From NCBI RefSeq assembly GCF_029027405.1, contig NZ_CP093396.1, forward strand, positions 620,001 to 684,000: a DNA stretch of 64,000 nucleotides. The letters are read 5' to 3'. The number at the start of each line of letters is the position of its first letter. Position 1 is the first letter of the stretch. A program made the position numbers and the translations under genes. Positions 56,034-64,000 of the stretch are shown here, piece by piece. The notes under the pieces were generated by a model. It saw nothing but the letters and a program-made list of their open reading frames with translations. It did no database searches and had not been told where the DNA came from. This DNA comes from Sulfurimonas sp. GTDB lineage: Bacteria; Campylobacterota; Campylobacteria; Campylobacterales; Sulfurimonadaceae.

Positions 56034-56561
56034 TTACTCAATATAACCATTCTTAAACTTTACATATCTTGAAGCAGATGCGTAAAGTTCTTTTACTTCT
56101 TCATCTGTTAATTCTCTGATGAGTTTAGCAGGACTTCCCATAATTAGTGAGCGTGGAGGGAAAACTTTGTTTTTAGTTACAAGCGCACTAGCACCAACTA
56201 TACTCTCTTTTCCTATAACAGCACCATCAAGAATAGTAGCACTCATCCCAATTAAACAAGCATCCCCAATTGTGCATCCATGGAGCATAACTCTATGCCC
56301 AACTGTTACATCATCTCCAATAATAGTTGGATTTCCATCACTTCTATCTTCTTTTTTATAGTGAGTAACATGTATCATGCTAAGATCCTGTATGCTTACT
56401 CTATCTCCTATCTTTATATAGTGAACATCACCCCTGACTACACATCCAAACCAGATAGAACAGTCACTTCCACAAACTACATCTCCTATAACATCTGCTG
56501 AAGGTGCTACCCAAGTTTTATCTCCAAGAGTAGGATTTATATTTTTATATTTTAGTATCAT
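56034..56561 (-). CDS. Gamma-class carbonic anhydrase family protein (YrdA-like)
   Basis: 175 aa left-handed beta-helix of hexapeptide repeats. Metal-binding histidines are recognisable in IHVTHYKKED and VGHRVMLHGCTIGD. The tail IMGSPAKLIRELTDEE is typical. It could be a true carbonic anhydrase supplying CO2/bicarbonate or a metal-binding homologue of uncertain activity. Lies directly downstream of ppk1. Confidence 0.88.
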   Translation of the reverse strand: MILKYKNINPTLGDKTWVAPSADVIGDVVCGSDCSIWFGCVVRGDVHYIKIGDRVSIQDLSMIHVTHYKKEDRSDGNPTIIGDDVTVGHRVMLHGCTIGDACLIGMSATILDGAVIGKESIVGASALVTKNKVFPPRSLIMGSPAKLIRELTDEEVKELYASASRYVKFKNGYIE

Positions 56562-56563
56562 TT

Positions 56564-58663
56564 TTAACTCTCCATAAATAGTTTTGAAGTTATTTGAGAA
56601 ACACTTCGTTGAGTCTCTTTTTTACTTGCTTTATATATTTTATTTACATATTCTTCCAAAAGCTTATGATTGTTTATACTTTTTTCATCTTCTTTAGCTT
56701 TAACTTTTATGTATGAACCATCACTTTGAAGTTCATGTGCTAAAACATTGTCTGAGCATTGAAGTTTTAGTATTTGAATGATTTGATTTTGTGATTCTTT
56801 ATCTTTAATTGCTGTTAAAAGTTCAATCCTTCTAACTAAGTTTCTTGGCATCCAGTCAGCAGAAGAAATATATATTTTCGCAGCATCATTTTTAAAGTAA
56901 AAAACTCTAGGATGTTCTAAGTATCTTCCTAAAATAGATATAACTCTAATATTTTCACTTATACCTTCGATGCCTGTTTTTAAACAACAGATGCCACGAA
57001 CAATTAAGTCAACCATTACACCTGCTTGACTTGCTTTATATAATGCTCGTATAACATCTTCATCTACTAAAGAGTTTACTTTTGCGATAATTTGTCCATC
57101 TACACCTTTTCTTGTTTCATTGTGAATCAGTGAGAGTATTTTTGGTTTAATTTGCGTTGGTGACATATAAAGTTCGTCAAGCTTACCTTTTTTACTAAAT
57201 CCAGTTAGAAAATGAAAAAACCTTGTTAAATCATTTGTGATTTCATCTTTAGAGGTCATATAGCTTATATCTGTATAAATTTTTGCGGTTGAAGGATTGT
57301 AGTTTCCTGTTCCTAAATGAGCATATTGTTTTAGTTTTCCATTTTTTCTTCTTGTAACAAGGGCTGCTTTTGCATGAACTTTAAATCCACGGATTCCGTA
57401 AATAACATGCGCTCCAGCTTTCTCAAGTGCCTTTGCCCAAACAAGATTTGTTTCTTCATCAAACCTTGCTTTAAGCTCAACCATAACTGTTACTTGCTTG
57501 CCACTTTCTGCCGCATAAATTAGTGCTTGGACAATTGGTGAGTTTGTACCTGAACGATAGAGTGTCATCTTTATAGAAACAACATCTGGGTCTTTTGAAG
57601 CAGTCTGAATAAGCCTTATTATAGGTTCAAAGCTATGATATGGATGATACATTGTAATATCTTGCTTTTCTAAAGTTAAGAAAATATTTTCTGCACTATC
57701 CATTGGTGGTATATTTTTTGGTTTAAATGGAGGTAATAAAAGATGAGCAAAAGATATATTTCCAACTATCTGCCAAAGACTAGAGAGGTTTAAAAAGGTA
57801 TGAAATTTATAAATATCATTTTTATAAACATTTGCATGACGATTAAAAAAGTTAATAATCTCTTCATCAGTATCACTACCAACTTCAAGTCTTACCATCT
57901 CCCCTTTACGACGAAGTTTTAGACCTTCTTCTAAAATTTCCATGAAGTCATCAGCTTCCTCTTCTTCTATTTCCATATCAGCATTTCTAGTTACTCTAAA
58001 AGATGCATATTTTAATAGAGCATAACCTGGGAAAAGATCTTCTATATGTTGCGCAACTAAAGATTCAATAGGAATATAAGTATCATGATTTAGTTCAACA
58101 AATCTGCTTAAAACTCTTGGAACTCTTACAATTCCAAATCTCTCAATGGAGTTGTCATCAATATCTTTTAGTTTTACAATAAGTCCAAAGCTAAGGTTAT
58201 TTAGGTTTGGAAAAGGGTGCGTAGCATCTATGGCAATTGGAATAATAACAGGGTATATATTTTCTCTAAAATATCTGTCTAAAGTATGCTTTTCACGCTG
58301 ATTTACATCATCATAGGACTTAACACTTATTCCCTCGCCTTCAAGTTTTTTTAAAATACCAACAAGACAATGCTCTAAGACTTGTTGCTCTTGATGAAGA
58401 TATTTTCTAATTTCTCGAAGTTGTTGTAAGGGTGTTAACCTATCTGCACCAGAAACAATAACTCCAGCAGCAAAAAGTTTTTTCAATCCTGCTATGCGTA
58501 TCATATAAAACTCATCTAAGTTTGTTCCATAAATAGCTAAAAATTTTAAACGCTCTAAAAGTGGAAGTGACTTATCTTGAGCTTGTTTTAAAACTCTTGT
58601 ATTAAATTGTAACCATGAAAGTTCACGATTATTATAAAGGTCTGGATTTTTTAGATTTAACAT
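56564..58663 (-). CDS. ppk1: Polyphosphate kinase 1
   Basis: 699 aa. N-terminal NRELSWLQFNTRVL, the KMTLYRSGTNSPIV region, the catalytic histidine region GFKVHAKAALVTRR, and IYISSADWMPRNLVRRIEL near the end are all diagnostic. Reversibly polymerises phosphate from ATP. Its stop is separated from the gamma carbonic anhydrase start by 2 bp, suggesting an operon. Confidence 0.96.
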   Translation of the reverse strand: MLNLKNPDLYNNRELSWLQFNTRVLKQAQDKSLPLLERLKFLAIYGTNLDEFYMIRIAGLKKLFAAGVIVSGADRLTPLQQLREIRKYLHQEQQVLEHCLVGILKKLEGEGISVKSYDDVNQREKHTLDRYFRENIYPVIIPIAIDATHPFPNLNNLSFGLIVKLKDIDDNSIERFGIVRVPRVLSRFVELNHDTYIPIESLVAQHIEDLFPGYALLKYASFRVTRNADMEIEEEEADDFMEILEEGLKLRRKGEMVRLEVGSDTDEEIINFFNRHANVYKNDIYKFHTFLNLSSLWQIVGNISFAHLLLPPFKPKNIPPMDSAENIFLTLEKQDITMYHPYHSFEPIIRLIQTASKDPDVVSIKMTLYRSGTNSPIVQALIYAAESGKQVTVMVELKARFDEETNLVWAKALEKAGAHVIYGIRGFKVHAKAALVTRRKNGKLKQYAHLGTGNYNPSTAKIYTDISYMTSKDEITNDLTRFFHFLTGFSKKGKLDELYMSPTQIKPKILSLIHNETRKGVDGQIIAKVNSLVDEDVIRALYKASQAGVMVDLIVRGICCLKTGIEGISENIRVISILGRYLEHPRVFYFKNDAAKIYISSADWMPRNLVRRIELLTAIKDKESQNQIIQILKLQCSDNVLAHELQSDGSYIKVKAKEDEKSINNHKLLEEYVNKIYKASKKETQRSVSQITSKLFMES

Positions 58664-58711
58664 TGAAGAACCTATGCTTAACTTATTTTTCTCATTATAT
58701 CTAATATATTA

Positions 58712-59947
58712 TTATCTAATTACCCCTGTACCTTCGTAGTTGGCTGAATGGTAGATAGTAACACCATTTTTTCTTGCATAATATCTCATAAGAAGTTTTT
58801 GAAGTGTAGGCTCTATTGATGGAGAGAACCAAGCATTGTTACTAGTTGCTATGACAAAATCAACTTCTCCTTCATATATTTCTTGACAAGTTGCCTCATA
58901 GCAGATTGCATTTCTAAATTTTACACCTTTGATAGTAAAGTCTGTTGGTGATGTTGCTGTAAGAAAGTCAGAAGCACCAGAGAAAAAAGTATCGTTTATA
59001 AACTTTTGTGCAAATTTTGGAAGTGGAATGTACTCACCAAATGGAACTAAAACTAGTTTTTTTGCCTTTGTATATGTGCCGTCTTCAAAAAGGTAAGTGA
59101 CATTGTAGTTCTTGGAATTTTCTCTAAAGAGTGAACCAGCAACAATACTTATTTCTTTTGATAAAATTAATAGTTGATTTATTAGTTTTGGGTTTTTGTT
59201 CATATATAGCGGGAAAACAGATTCTGGAAATACTATAAGGTCATAATCTTCATCTATTGCAGTTTGTATCTCTTTATAAATAAACAAAATAGTTGGTTTT
59301 AAACTCTCTCTTAGCCATTTTTTGTCTTGTTTTATGTCTGTATGAATAAGTTTTATTTTCAGAGGTGCGAGTTTTTGTATTGGAGGGTTAAAGTTAATAG
59401 CTATAAGAAGTAAAATAAGTGAAGCATATTTGTATGGTTTTTTTATGTAAGATACAAAAGATAAAGCTAATAGTACAGATGCCAATTGATACTTGTAGAT
59501 GCCAATATAGCTATCTGTAAAAATCAACTCTATTTGTAACCAGTTCCAATCAAAAGGCTCAAAAAAACTAAGAGAAAAAAGTAATAATGCCCTTATATAA
59601 ACTTTTTTTGTAAGAGCTAAAATACCAAAAAATAGCATATAAATAATGCCAAAAGCAAAGGTAATTATTGGTGTCATATAACCAACACCTTGGTACTCAA
59701 AACTATAGCCAACCCAGTAAAACCAAAGAAGTCCAATAGTAAATCCAGCGACTAAAACACCCCTTGAAGGTATGTACAATAGAAGTGCTAAAGCACTAAT
59801 ACTAAAGATTGTATTTAAAATCTTGATAGTAAAACCAAACTCTTCTAAGTATATAAAAGCACTAAATAAAAAGGCTGTTAATAGTCCTAAAATAAGTTCA
59901 TATAATAAGCTGTTGTTTTTTTTAAAATTTTTAATTGTTTTTAGCAT
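58712..59947 (-). CDS. lnt: Apolipoprotein N-acyltransferase
   Basis: 411 aa, with about seven hydrophobic segments in the first 190 residues and a nitrilase-like periplasmic domain. The catalytic triad is E in IVFPESVFP, K in KKLVLVPFGEYIP and C in NAICYEATC; SNNAWF is also conserved. Shorter than the enteric protein (about 510), as usual in this phylum. Adds the third acyl chain to lipoproteins. Confidence 0.93.
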   Translation of the reverse strand: MLKTIKNFKKNNSLLYELILGLLTAFLFSAFIYLEEFGFTIKILNTIFSISALALLLYIPSRGVLVAGFTIGLLWFYWVGYSFEYQGVGYMTPIITFAFGIIYMLFFGILALTKKVYIRALLLFSLSFFEPFDWNWLQIELIFTDSYIGIYKYQLASVLLALSFVSYIKKPYKYASLILLLIAINFNPPIQKLAPLKIKLIHTDIKQDKKWLRESLKPTILFIYKEIQTAIDEDYDLIVFPESVFPLYMNKNPKLINQLLILSKEISIVAGSLFRENSKNYNVTYLFEDGTYTKAKKLVLVPFGEYIPLPKFAQKFINDTFFSGASDFLTATSPTDFTIKGVKFRNAICYEATCQEIYEGEVDFVIATSNNAWFSPSIEPTLQKLLMRYYARKNGVTIYHSANYEGTGVIR

Positions 59948-59964
59948 GTGTAATTATAGTCAAT

Positions 59965-59998
59965 TTTCAGTCAACCCTTATAATATTTTATGTATAAT
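59965..59998 (+). promoter_or_regulatory. Promoter element of yajC-secD-secF
   Basis: A 34-bp block from TTTCAGTCA to TATAAT (59993-59998), 28 of 34 identical to the block at 62885-62918 upstream of the DUF6394/leuS genes. It is 26 bp before the yajC ATG. The shared upstream part TTTCAGTCA(A/C)CCCTTA lies roughly in the -35 region. Confidence 0.6.
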
Positions 59999-60024
59999 CG
60001 CCCAAATTTAACTAAAGGATTTCC

Positions 60025-60297
60025 ATGCCAATGGATATTATAACTCAATTAGCACCGTTTATATTTTTAATAGCGATCATGTATTTCGTGATTATTCGCC
60101 CACAACAAAAAGAGGCAAAAACAAGAAAAGCAATGTTAGCAGCTTTATCAAAAGGTGATAAAGTTTACACTAATGGTGGCTTTGTCGTAGTTATTCAAAA
60201 AGTTGAAGAAAATATTTTAAGCGTTAAATTAAATGATGATGTAATCGTTAGAATCTCAAGAGATGCAATAGCTAAGAAGTATGAGGATGAAGCTTAA
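60025..60297 (+). CDS. yajC: Preprotein translocase accessory subunit
   Basis: 90 aa with one N-terminal TM helix (ITQLAPFIFLIAIMYFVII) followed by RPQQKEAKTRKAML and a small beta domain (GDKVYTNGGFVVVI). Binds SecDF. The end overlaps secD by 17 bp. Confidence 0.95.
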   Translation: MPMDIITQLAPFIFLIAIMYFVIIRPQQKEAKTRKAMLAALSKGDKVYTNGGFVVVIQKVEENILSVKLNDDVIVRISRDAIAKKYEDEA

Positions 60298-61852
60298 TTA
60301 CCGTATAGTCATTTTTGCTTTAGCAATAATTTTTGGTCTGTTTTTCTCAGCACCATCTCTACTTCAACTCCAAGATGGCAAAAAAGTCACTTTAGGTCTT
60401 GATTTACAAGGTGGACTGCATATGCTTCTTGGTGTAAAAACTGAGGAGGCTACTAAATCTCGTATAAAATCAATCGCAGCAAGTATAAAACACTTTAGTG
60501 AAAGAAACGATATTTTAGTAGATGAGTTAAAATTTGACGAATCATCTATAACTTTTTCACTTTTAGACAGTGATGATGTAAAGCAGATGCAAGAATTTTT
60601 AAGCGAAATAGATGGCTCAGATATCTCCGTTAATGCTGAAACATTTTCTTTAAGCTTAACACCCCAAGAGATTGTAAGAACTGAAAAGTTAGCAATAGAT
60701 CAAGCGATAGAAACTATCAGAAATAGACTTGACCAATTTGGTCTAGCTGAACCAGTAGTCGCACGGCAAGGTGAAGAAAAAATCTTAGTTCAATTAGCTG
60801 GAATCAAAACTCAAGAAGAAGAACAACGAGCAAGAGAACTTATTTCTCGCGCAGCAAAGCTTGAACTAATGGCAATAGATGAAGCTAGAAATGCTAGGGT
60901 TGGTGTTATGAGTGTTTCAGATGCCGCTGCATATGGCGATATAATTTTAGAAGATGTAAAAGATTCAAATAGAAAATACTTAGTTCGTGAAATTCCTATC
61001 TTAGATGGAGGTATGCTAACAGATGCATCTATGGGATTTGATCAAAGTAATAGACCTCTTATTAACTTTAAATTAAATGCTGAGGGTGCTGAAATTTTTG
61101 GAGATTTTACAGGCAAAAATGTTGGAAATAGACTAGCAGTAGTTTTAGATGGTAAAGTTTATTCTGCTCCAAATATTAATGAGCGTATTGGTGGAGGAAG
61201 TGGTCAAATTTCTGGAAACTACACAGTTATGGAAGCAAAAGATTTAGCAATTGCTCTTCGTTCTGGTGCTCTATTAGCTCCTATTTATCTTATGGAAAAA
61301 CGCTCTGTTGGTCCAAGTTTGGGTTATGATAGTATTAAAGCTAGTATGATTGCTTTGATTGGTGGTTTTGTTTTAGTAATTATCTTTATGGTAGTTTATT
61401 ATCGTATGGCAGGTGTTATTGCAAATATTGCACTTATAGCAAACTTGTTTATTATCTTGTCAGTAATGAGTCTATTTGGTGCAACTCTTACTCTCCCTGG
61501 TATGGCTGGGATTGTCTTAACTGTCGGTATGGCGGTAGATGCTAATGTTATTATTTCTGAGAGGATAAGGGAGTTGATTTATCAAGGTAAATCAATTCAT
61601 AAGGCTATAGAAGAGGGTTATGCAAATGCAATGAGGGCTATCTTAGATGCTAACATTACAACTCTTATAGCAGCAGTTGTTCTTTATGCTTATGGAACTG
61701 GTGCTATTAAAGGTTTTGCAATAACTATTAGTATTGGTATCTTAGCATCTATGCTTACTGCAATTTTAGGTACTCATGGCATCTACGAAATGTTAGAATC
61801 AAAAATACAAAAATCAAAAAACAACCGTTTTTGGTTTGGGATTAAGGGTTAA
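60281..61852 (+). CDS. secD: Protein translocase subunit SecD
   Basis: 523 aa. TM1, then VTLGLDLQGGLHMLL, a periplasmic P1 domain and five further TM helices with GMAVDANVIISERIRE. The first ATG is at 60281 inside yajC; a second at 60287 is also possible (MKLNYRIVIF) and has AGG close upstream. Uses the proton-motive force to aid late stages of protein export. Followed after 2 bp by secF. Confidence 0.96.
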   Translation: MRMKLNYRIVIFALAIIFGLFFSAPSLLQLQDGKKVTLGLDLQGGLHMLLGVKTEEATKSRIKSIAASIKHFSERNDILVDELKFDESSITFSLLDSDDVKQMQEFLSEIDGSDISVNAETFSLSLTPQEIVRTEKLAIDQAIETIRNRLDQFGLAEPVVARQGEEKILVQLAGIKTQEEEQRARELISRAAKLELMAIDEARNARVGVMSVSDAAAYGDIILEDVKDSNRKYLVREIPILDGGMLTDASMGFDQSNRPLINFKLNAEGAEIFGDFTGKNVGNRLAVVLDGKVYSAPNINERIGGGSGQISGNYTVMEAKDLAIALRSGALLAPIYLMEKRSVGPSLGYDSIKASMIALIGGFVLVIIFMVVYYRMAGVIANIALIANLFIILSVMSLFGATLTLPGMAGIVLTVGMAVDANVIISERIRELIYQGKSIHKAIEEGYANAMRAILDANITTLIAAVVLYAYGTGAIKGFAITISIGILASMLTAILGTHGIYEMLESKIQKSKNNRFWFGIKG

Positions 61853-61854
61853 AG

Positions 61855-62826
61855 ATGGAATTTTTCAGATATACAAGAACCTTTAATTTTATGGGTAAGT
61901 CTAAGTTCGCAATGATTTTGTCAGTAGCAATTGTTTTAGCTTCTTTTGCTCTTTTAGCTACAAAAGGTCTTAATTACGGTGTTGATTTTGCTGGTGGTAC
62001 TATAGTACAAGTTAAGTATGATACACCTGCTCCAATCAAAGAGATGCGAGAGAAATTAAAGGGTAATAAAATCTTTAGTGGAGCGTCTATTACAGAATTT
62101 GGCTCTCCTGATGAAGTCATTATTCGCATGAAGAGTACAAGTGGAAGCGTTACGGTAGATATCGGTGATATGACAAGAGAGGCCCTAAAGGGGACAGGAA
62201 ACTTTGAGATTCGCCGTGTGGATATTGTTGGTCCAACAGTTGGAGCAGAGTTAAAAGAAAAAGGTATGATGTCTTTAGTATTAGCTATGTTTGGCATCTT
62301 GATTTATGTAGCCTTTAGATTTGAGTGGCGTTTTGCTGTTGCATCTATAATAGCACTAATACATGATATATCTTTAGCTTTAGGTGCTATTACATTGGTA
62401 GGCTTAGATGTAAACTTAGATGTATTAGCAGCACTTCTGACTATTTTAGGTTATTCACTTAACGATACTATCATTGTATTTGACCGTATTCGTGAAGGTG
62501 TTACAAGCTCAAAAAATACAGACCTAACGGAAATTATTAATGAGTCAGTCACAAGAACACTAGCAAGAACAACTCTAACTTCACTTACAACATTCTTTGT
62601 TGTATTTACGCTATTTATGTTTGGTGGTGAGATTATTCACGCTTTTGCATTTACACTTCTTGTAGGTGTTGTTGTAGGTACATACTCATCAGTTTTTGTT
62701 GCATCTCCTATACTTCTTTGGTTTGGATTTGATGTAAAAGCTTACCATGTTAAACTGGCAGCCAAAACAAAAAGAGAAGCAGAAAAACAGCGCATGCGTG
62801 ATCAGTACGAGTCTGGAGTGATGTAA
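61855..62826 (+). CDS. secF: Protein translocase subunit SecF
   Basis: 323 aa, six TM helices. GLNYGVDFAGGTIVQV and LTILGYSLNDTIIVFDRIRE are diagnostic. Partner of SecD; separate genes as in most Proteobacteria. Confidence 0.96.
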   Translation: MEFFRYTRTFNFMGKSKFAMILSVAIVLASFALLATKGLNYGVDFAGGTIVQVKYDTPAPIKEMREKLKGNKIFSGASITEFGSPDEVIIRMKSTSGSVTVDIGDMTREALKGTGNFEIRRVDIVGPTVGAELKEKGMMSLVLAMFGILIYVAFRFEWRFAVASIIALIHDISLALGAITLVGLDVNLDVLAALLTILGYSLNDTIIVFDRIREGVTSSKNTDLTEIINESVTRTLARTTLTSLTTFFVVFTLFMFGGEIIHAFAFTLLVGVVVGTYSSVFVASPILLWFGFDVKAYHVKLAAKTKREAEKQRMRDQYESGVM

Positions 62827-62884
62827 CCTCTTTAGTTCTCTCTCTCTTGAGATGGAACTAGATTCACTATCCACATAATTTTCC

Positions 62885-62918
62885 TTTCAGTCACCCCTTA
62901 AGATTCTTTTTGTATAAT
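62885..62918 (+). promoter_or_regulatory. Promoter element of the DUF6394-leuS unit
   Basis: Block from TTTCAGTCA to TATAAT (62913-62918), matching the yajC promoter block in sequence and spacing. It lies 26 bp before the ATG at 62945. It is the start of a new transcription unit after secF. Confidence 0.6.
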
Positions 62919-62944
62919 CACTTCAATAAAATTAAGGAATTGTG

Positions 62945-63283
62945 ATGGATTGGGGTAAAGTTATTTATGTGTTTTTCTCTTTAATGAGTTTAACATCAAT
63001 CGCGGGATTTTTATATGAGCATAGTGCTGTTGCACTTTTTGTTGCAGGAAGTTTAAATTTAGTTTCAACAGTATTAAAAATAGGAGTAAGAAATTTACTC
63101 TCAGCTGAACTTTTAGCTTCATCTTTAGTTGCAGATTTACACTTGATTCCAGCATTTATATATTTGGAAGTTATTGGAAACTTAGAATGGGCTATTGCTT
63201 TAACAATAGGAGCTTTAATTGCTAACTTATTTTCAGTAGGACTTATTTATATAGAGAGTTCAAAAATTCACGATGAGTATTAG
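62945..63283 (+). CDS. DUF6394-like small membrane protein
   Basis: 112 aa from the ATG at 62945 (a GTG at 62942 would add one residue). Three to four hydrophobic segments are visible (about 5-22, 28-45, 56-76 and 80-103). The ending [10 protein letters not shown] is charged. I recall this as a conserved Campylobacterota membrane family beside leuS; its function is unknown. AAGGAA ribosome site; leuS starts 8 bp after the stop. Confidence 0.7.
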   Translation: MDWGKVIYVFFSLMSLTSIAGFLYEHSAVALFVAGSLNLVSTVLKIGVRNLLSAELLASSLVADLHLIPAFIYLEVIGNLEWAIALTIGALIANLFSVGLIYIESSKIHDEY

Positions 63284-63291
63284 GAGTAAAG

Positions 63292-64000
63292 TTGGAATAT
63301 AACTCACAACTTATAGAAAAAAAATGGCAAGATTATTGGGCAGAACATAAAAGTTTTGAGCCAAGCGAAGATTTTACAAAAGAAAAAAAATATATACTAA
63401 GTATGTTCCCTTTTCCAAGTGGAAGACTCCATATGGGGCATGTTAGAAATTATTCTATAAGTGATGCTTTTGCGCGTTTTCATCGTCAACTTGGAAAAAA
63501 TGTACTTCATCCGATTGGTTTTGATAGTTTTGGAATGCCTGCTGAAAATGCTGCTATTAAAAATAATGCTAATCCAAAAACATGGACTTATGACAACATA
63601 GATTATATGAAAGGTGAGTTTAAATCATTAGGTTTTTCCTTTTCAAAAACAAGAGAACTTGCGACTAGTGATGAACTTTACACTAAGTTTGAACAAGGTT
63701 TTATTATCGATATGTTTGAGAGTGGACTTCTTTATCGTGAAAAAGGTTTACTAAACTGGTGCCCACATGATCAAACAGTTTTAGCAAATGAGCAAGTAGT
63801 AGATGGTTGTTGTTGGAGATGTGACACGCCAATAGTCAAAAAAGATATGAATCAGTATTATTTTAAAATAACAAAGTATGCTGATGAACTTCTTGACTCG
63901 TTAAAAAAACTTGATGGCGGATGGCCAAAACAAGTTTTAACTATGCAAGAAAATTGGATAGGAAAATCAAATGGTCTCGCCTTTGATCTTTTCTTTGATG
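63292..64000 (+). CDS. leuS: Leucyl-tRNA synthetase, N-terminal part (runs off the window)
   Basis: 236 codons to the window edge. TTG start behind [23 protein letters not shown], then the class I HIGH-type motif in [31 protein letters not shown] and ALKN-like [11 protein letters not shown]. The start of the zinc/editing-linked segment has paired cysteines ([17 protein letters not shown]). Attaches Leu to tRNA-Leu. Confidence 0.96.
   Translation, partial: MEYNSQLIEKKWQDYWAEHKSFEPSEDFTKEKKYILSMFPFPSGRLHMGHVRNYSISDAFARFHRQLGKNVLHPIGFDSFGMPAENAAIKNNANPKTWTYDNIDYMKGEFKSLGFSFSKTRELATSDELYTKFEQGFIIDMFESGLLYREKGLLNWCPHDQTVLANEQVVDGCCWRCDTPIVKKDMNQYYFKITKYADELLDSLKKLDGGWPKQVLTMQENWIGKSNGLAFDLFFD

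Overview
The window is AT-rich and comes from a free-living Campylobacterota (epsilonproteobacterium), most like Sulfurimonas or a close relative. The evidence is the tmRNA tag peptide, the housekeeping gene types, frequent TTG/GTG starts, a cytoplasmic [NiFe]-hydrogenase fused to a flavoprotein, a Tat-exported flavocytochrome-c-type sulfide dehydrogenase flavoprotein, and many chemotaxis genes. The genus is an inference from gene content; no database was searched.

Layout. 1-7.9 kb: ssrA (tmRNA, minus strand), a Cache-type chemoreceptor, and divergently a two-gene hydrogenase operon (an 805-aa FAD/BFD/small-subunit fusion plus the large subunit), a YaiI-family gene and an unknown membrane protein. 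8.0-35.9 kb: a 28-kb accessory array, the most unusual part of the window. It holds six tandem copies (A-F) of a very large protein with a conserved N-terminal half and one of two alternative C-terminal membrane modules. Each copy is followed at once by an exported Sel1/TPR-repeat protein, and two copies also by a DUF805-like membrane protein. Only copy A carries a complete N-terminal PAAR-like domain. Copies C and E are split by a 1336-bp IS3-family element, and copy F is a C-terminal fragment. The best reading is a VasX-like, membrane-targeting type VI (or other contractile-injection) effector family with cognate periplasmic immunity proteins, multiplied and shuffled in place. No secretion-machine gene is present in the window.

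35.9-64 kb is mostly core genome. It contains two tRNA-Phe genes, mraY-murD, a small periplasmic sulfur-redox operon (flavoprotein, Rieske protein, cytochrome c'-like), gpmI, the fatty-acid block fabG-acpP-fabF-accA, and a minus-strand group hdod-cheX-rpe-trpF-dnaQ. These are followed by rpmB-kch-argJ, a decayed IS3 fragment, a second chemoreceptor, TRIC/UPF0126, gamma carbonic anhydrase, ppk1, lnt, yajC-secD-secF, a DUF6394 gene and the start of leuS.

How the parts fit. The hydrogenase fusion should pass H2 electrons through Fe-S and FAD to a soluble acceptor such as NAD(P)+. The flavoprotein/Rieske/cytochrome trio should oxidise a reduced sulfur compound in the periplasm. Together they suit a chemolithoautotroph. 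In the array, the class of the effector C-terminus (I, II, I, I, II, II) is matched exactly by the class of the Sel1 gene behind it. The N-terminal type instead alternates with position (odd/even). That pattern is what a toxin/immunity module swapped between fixed carrier slots would leave.
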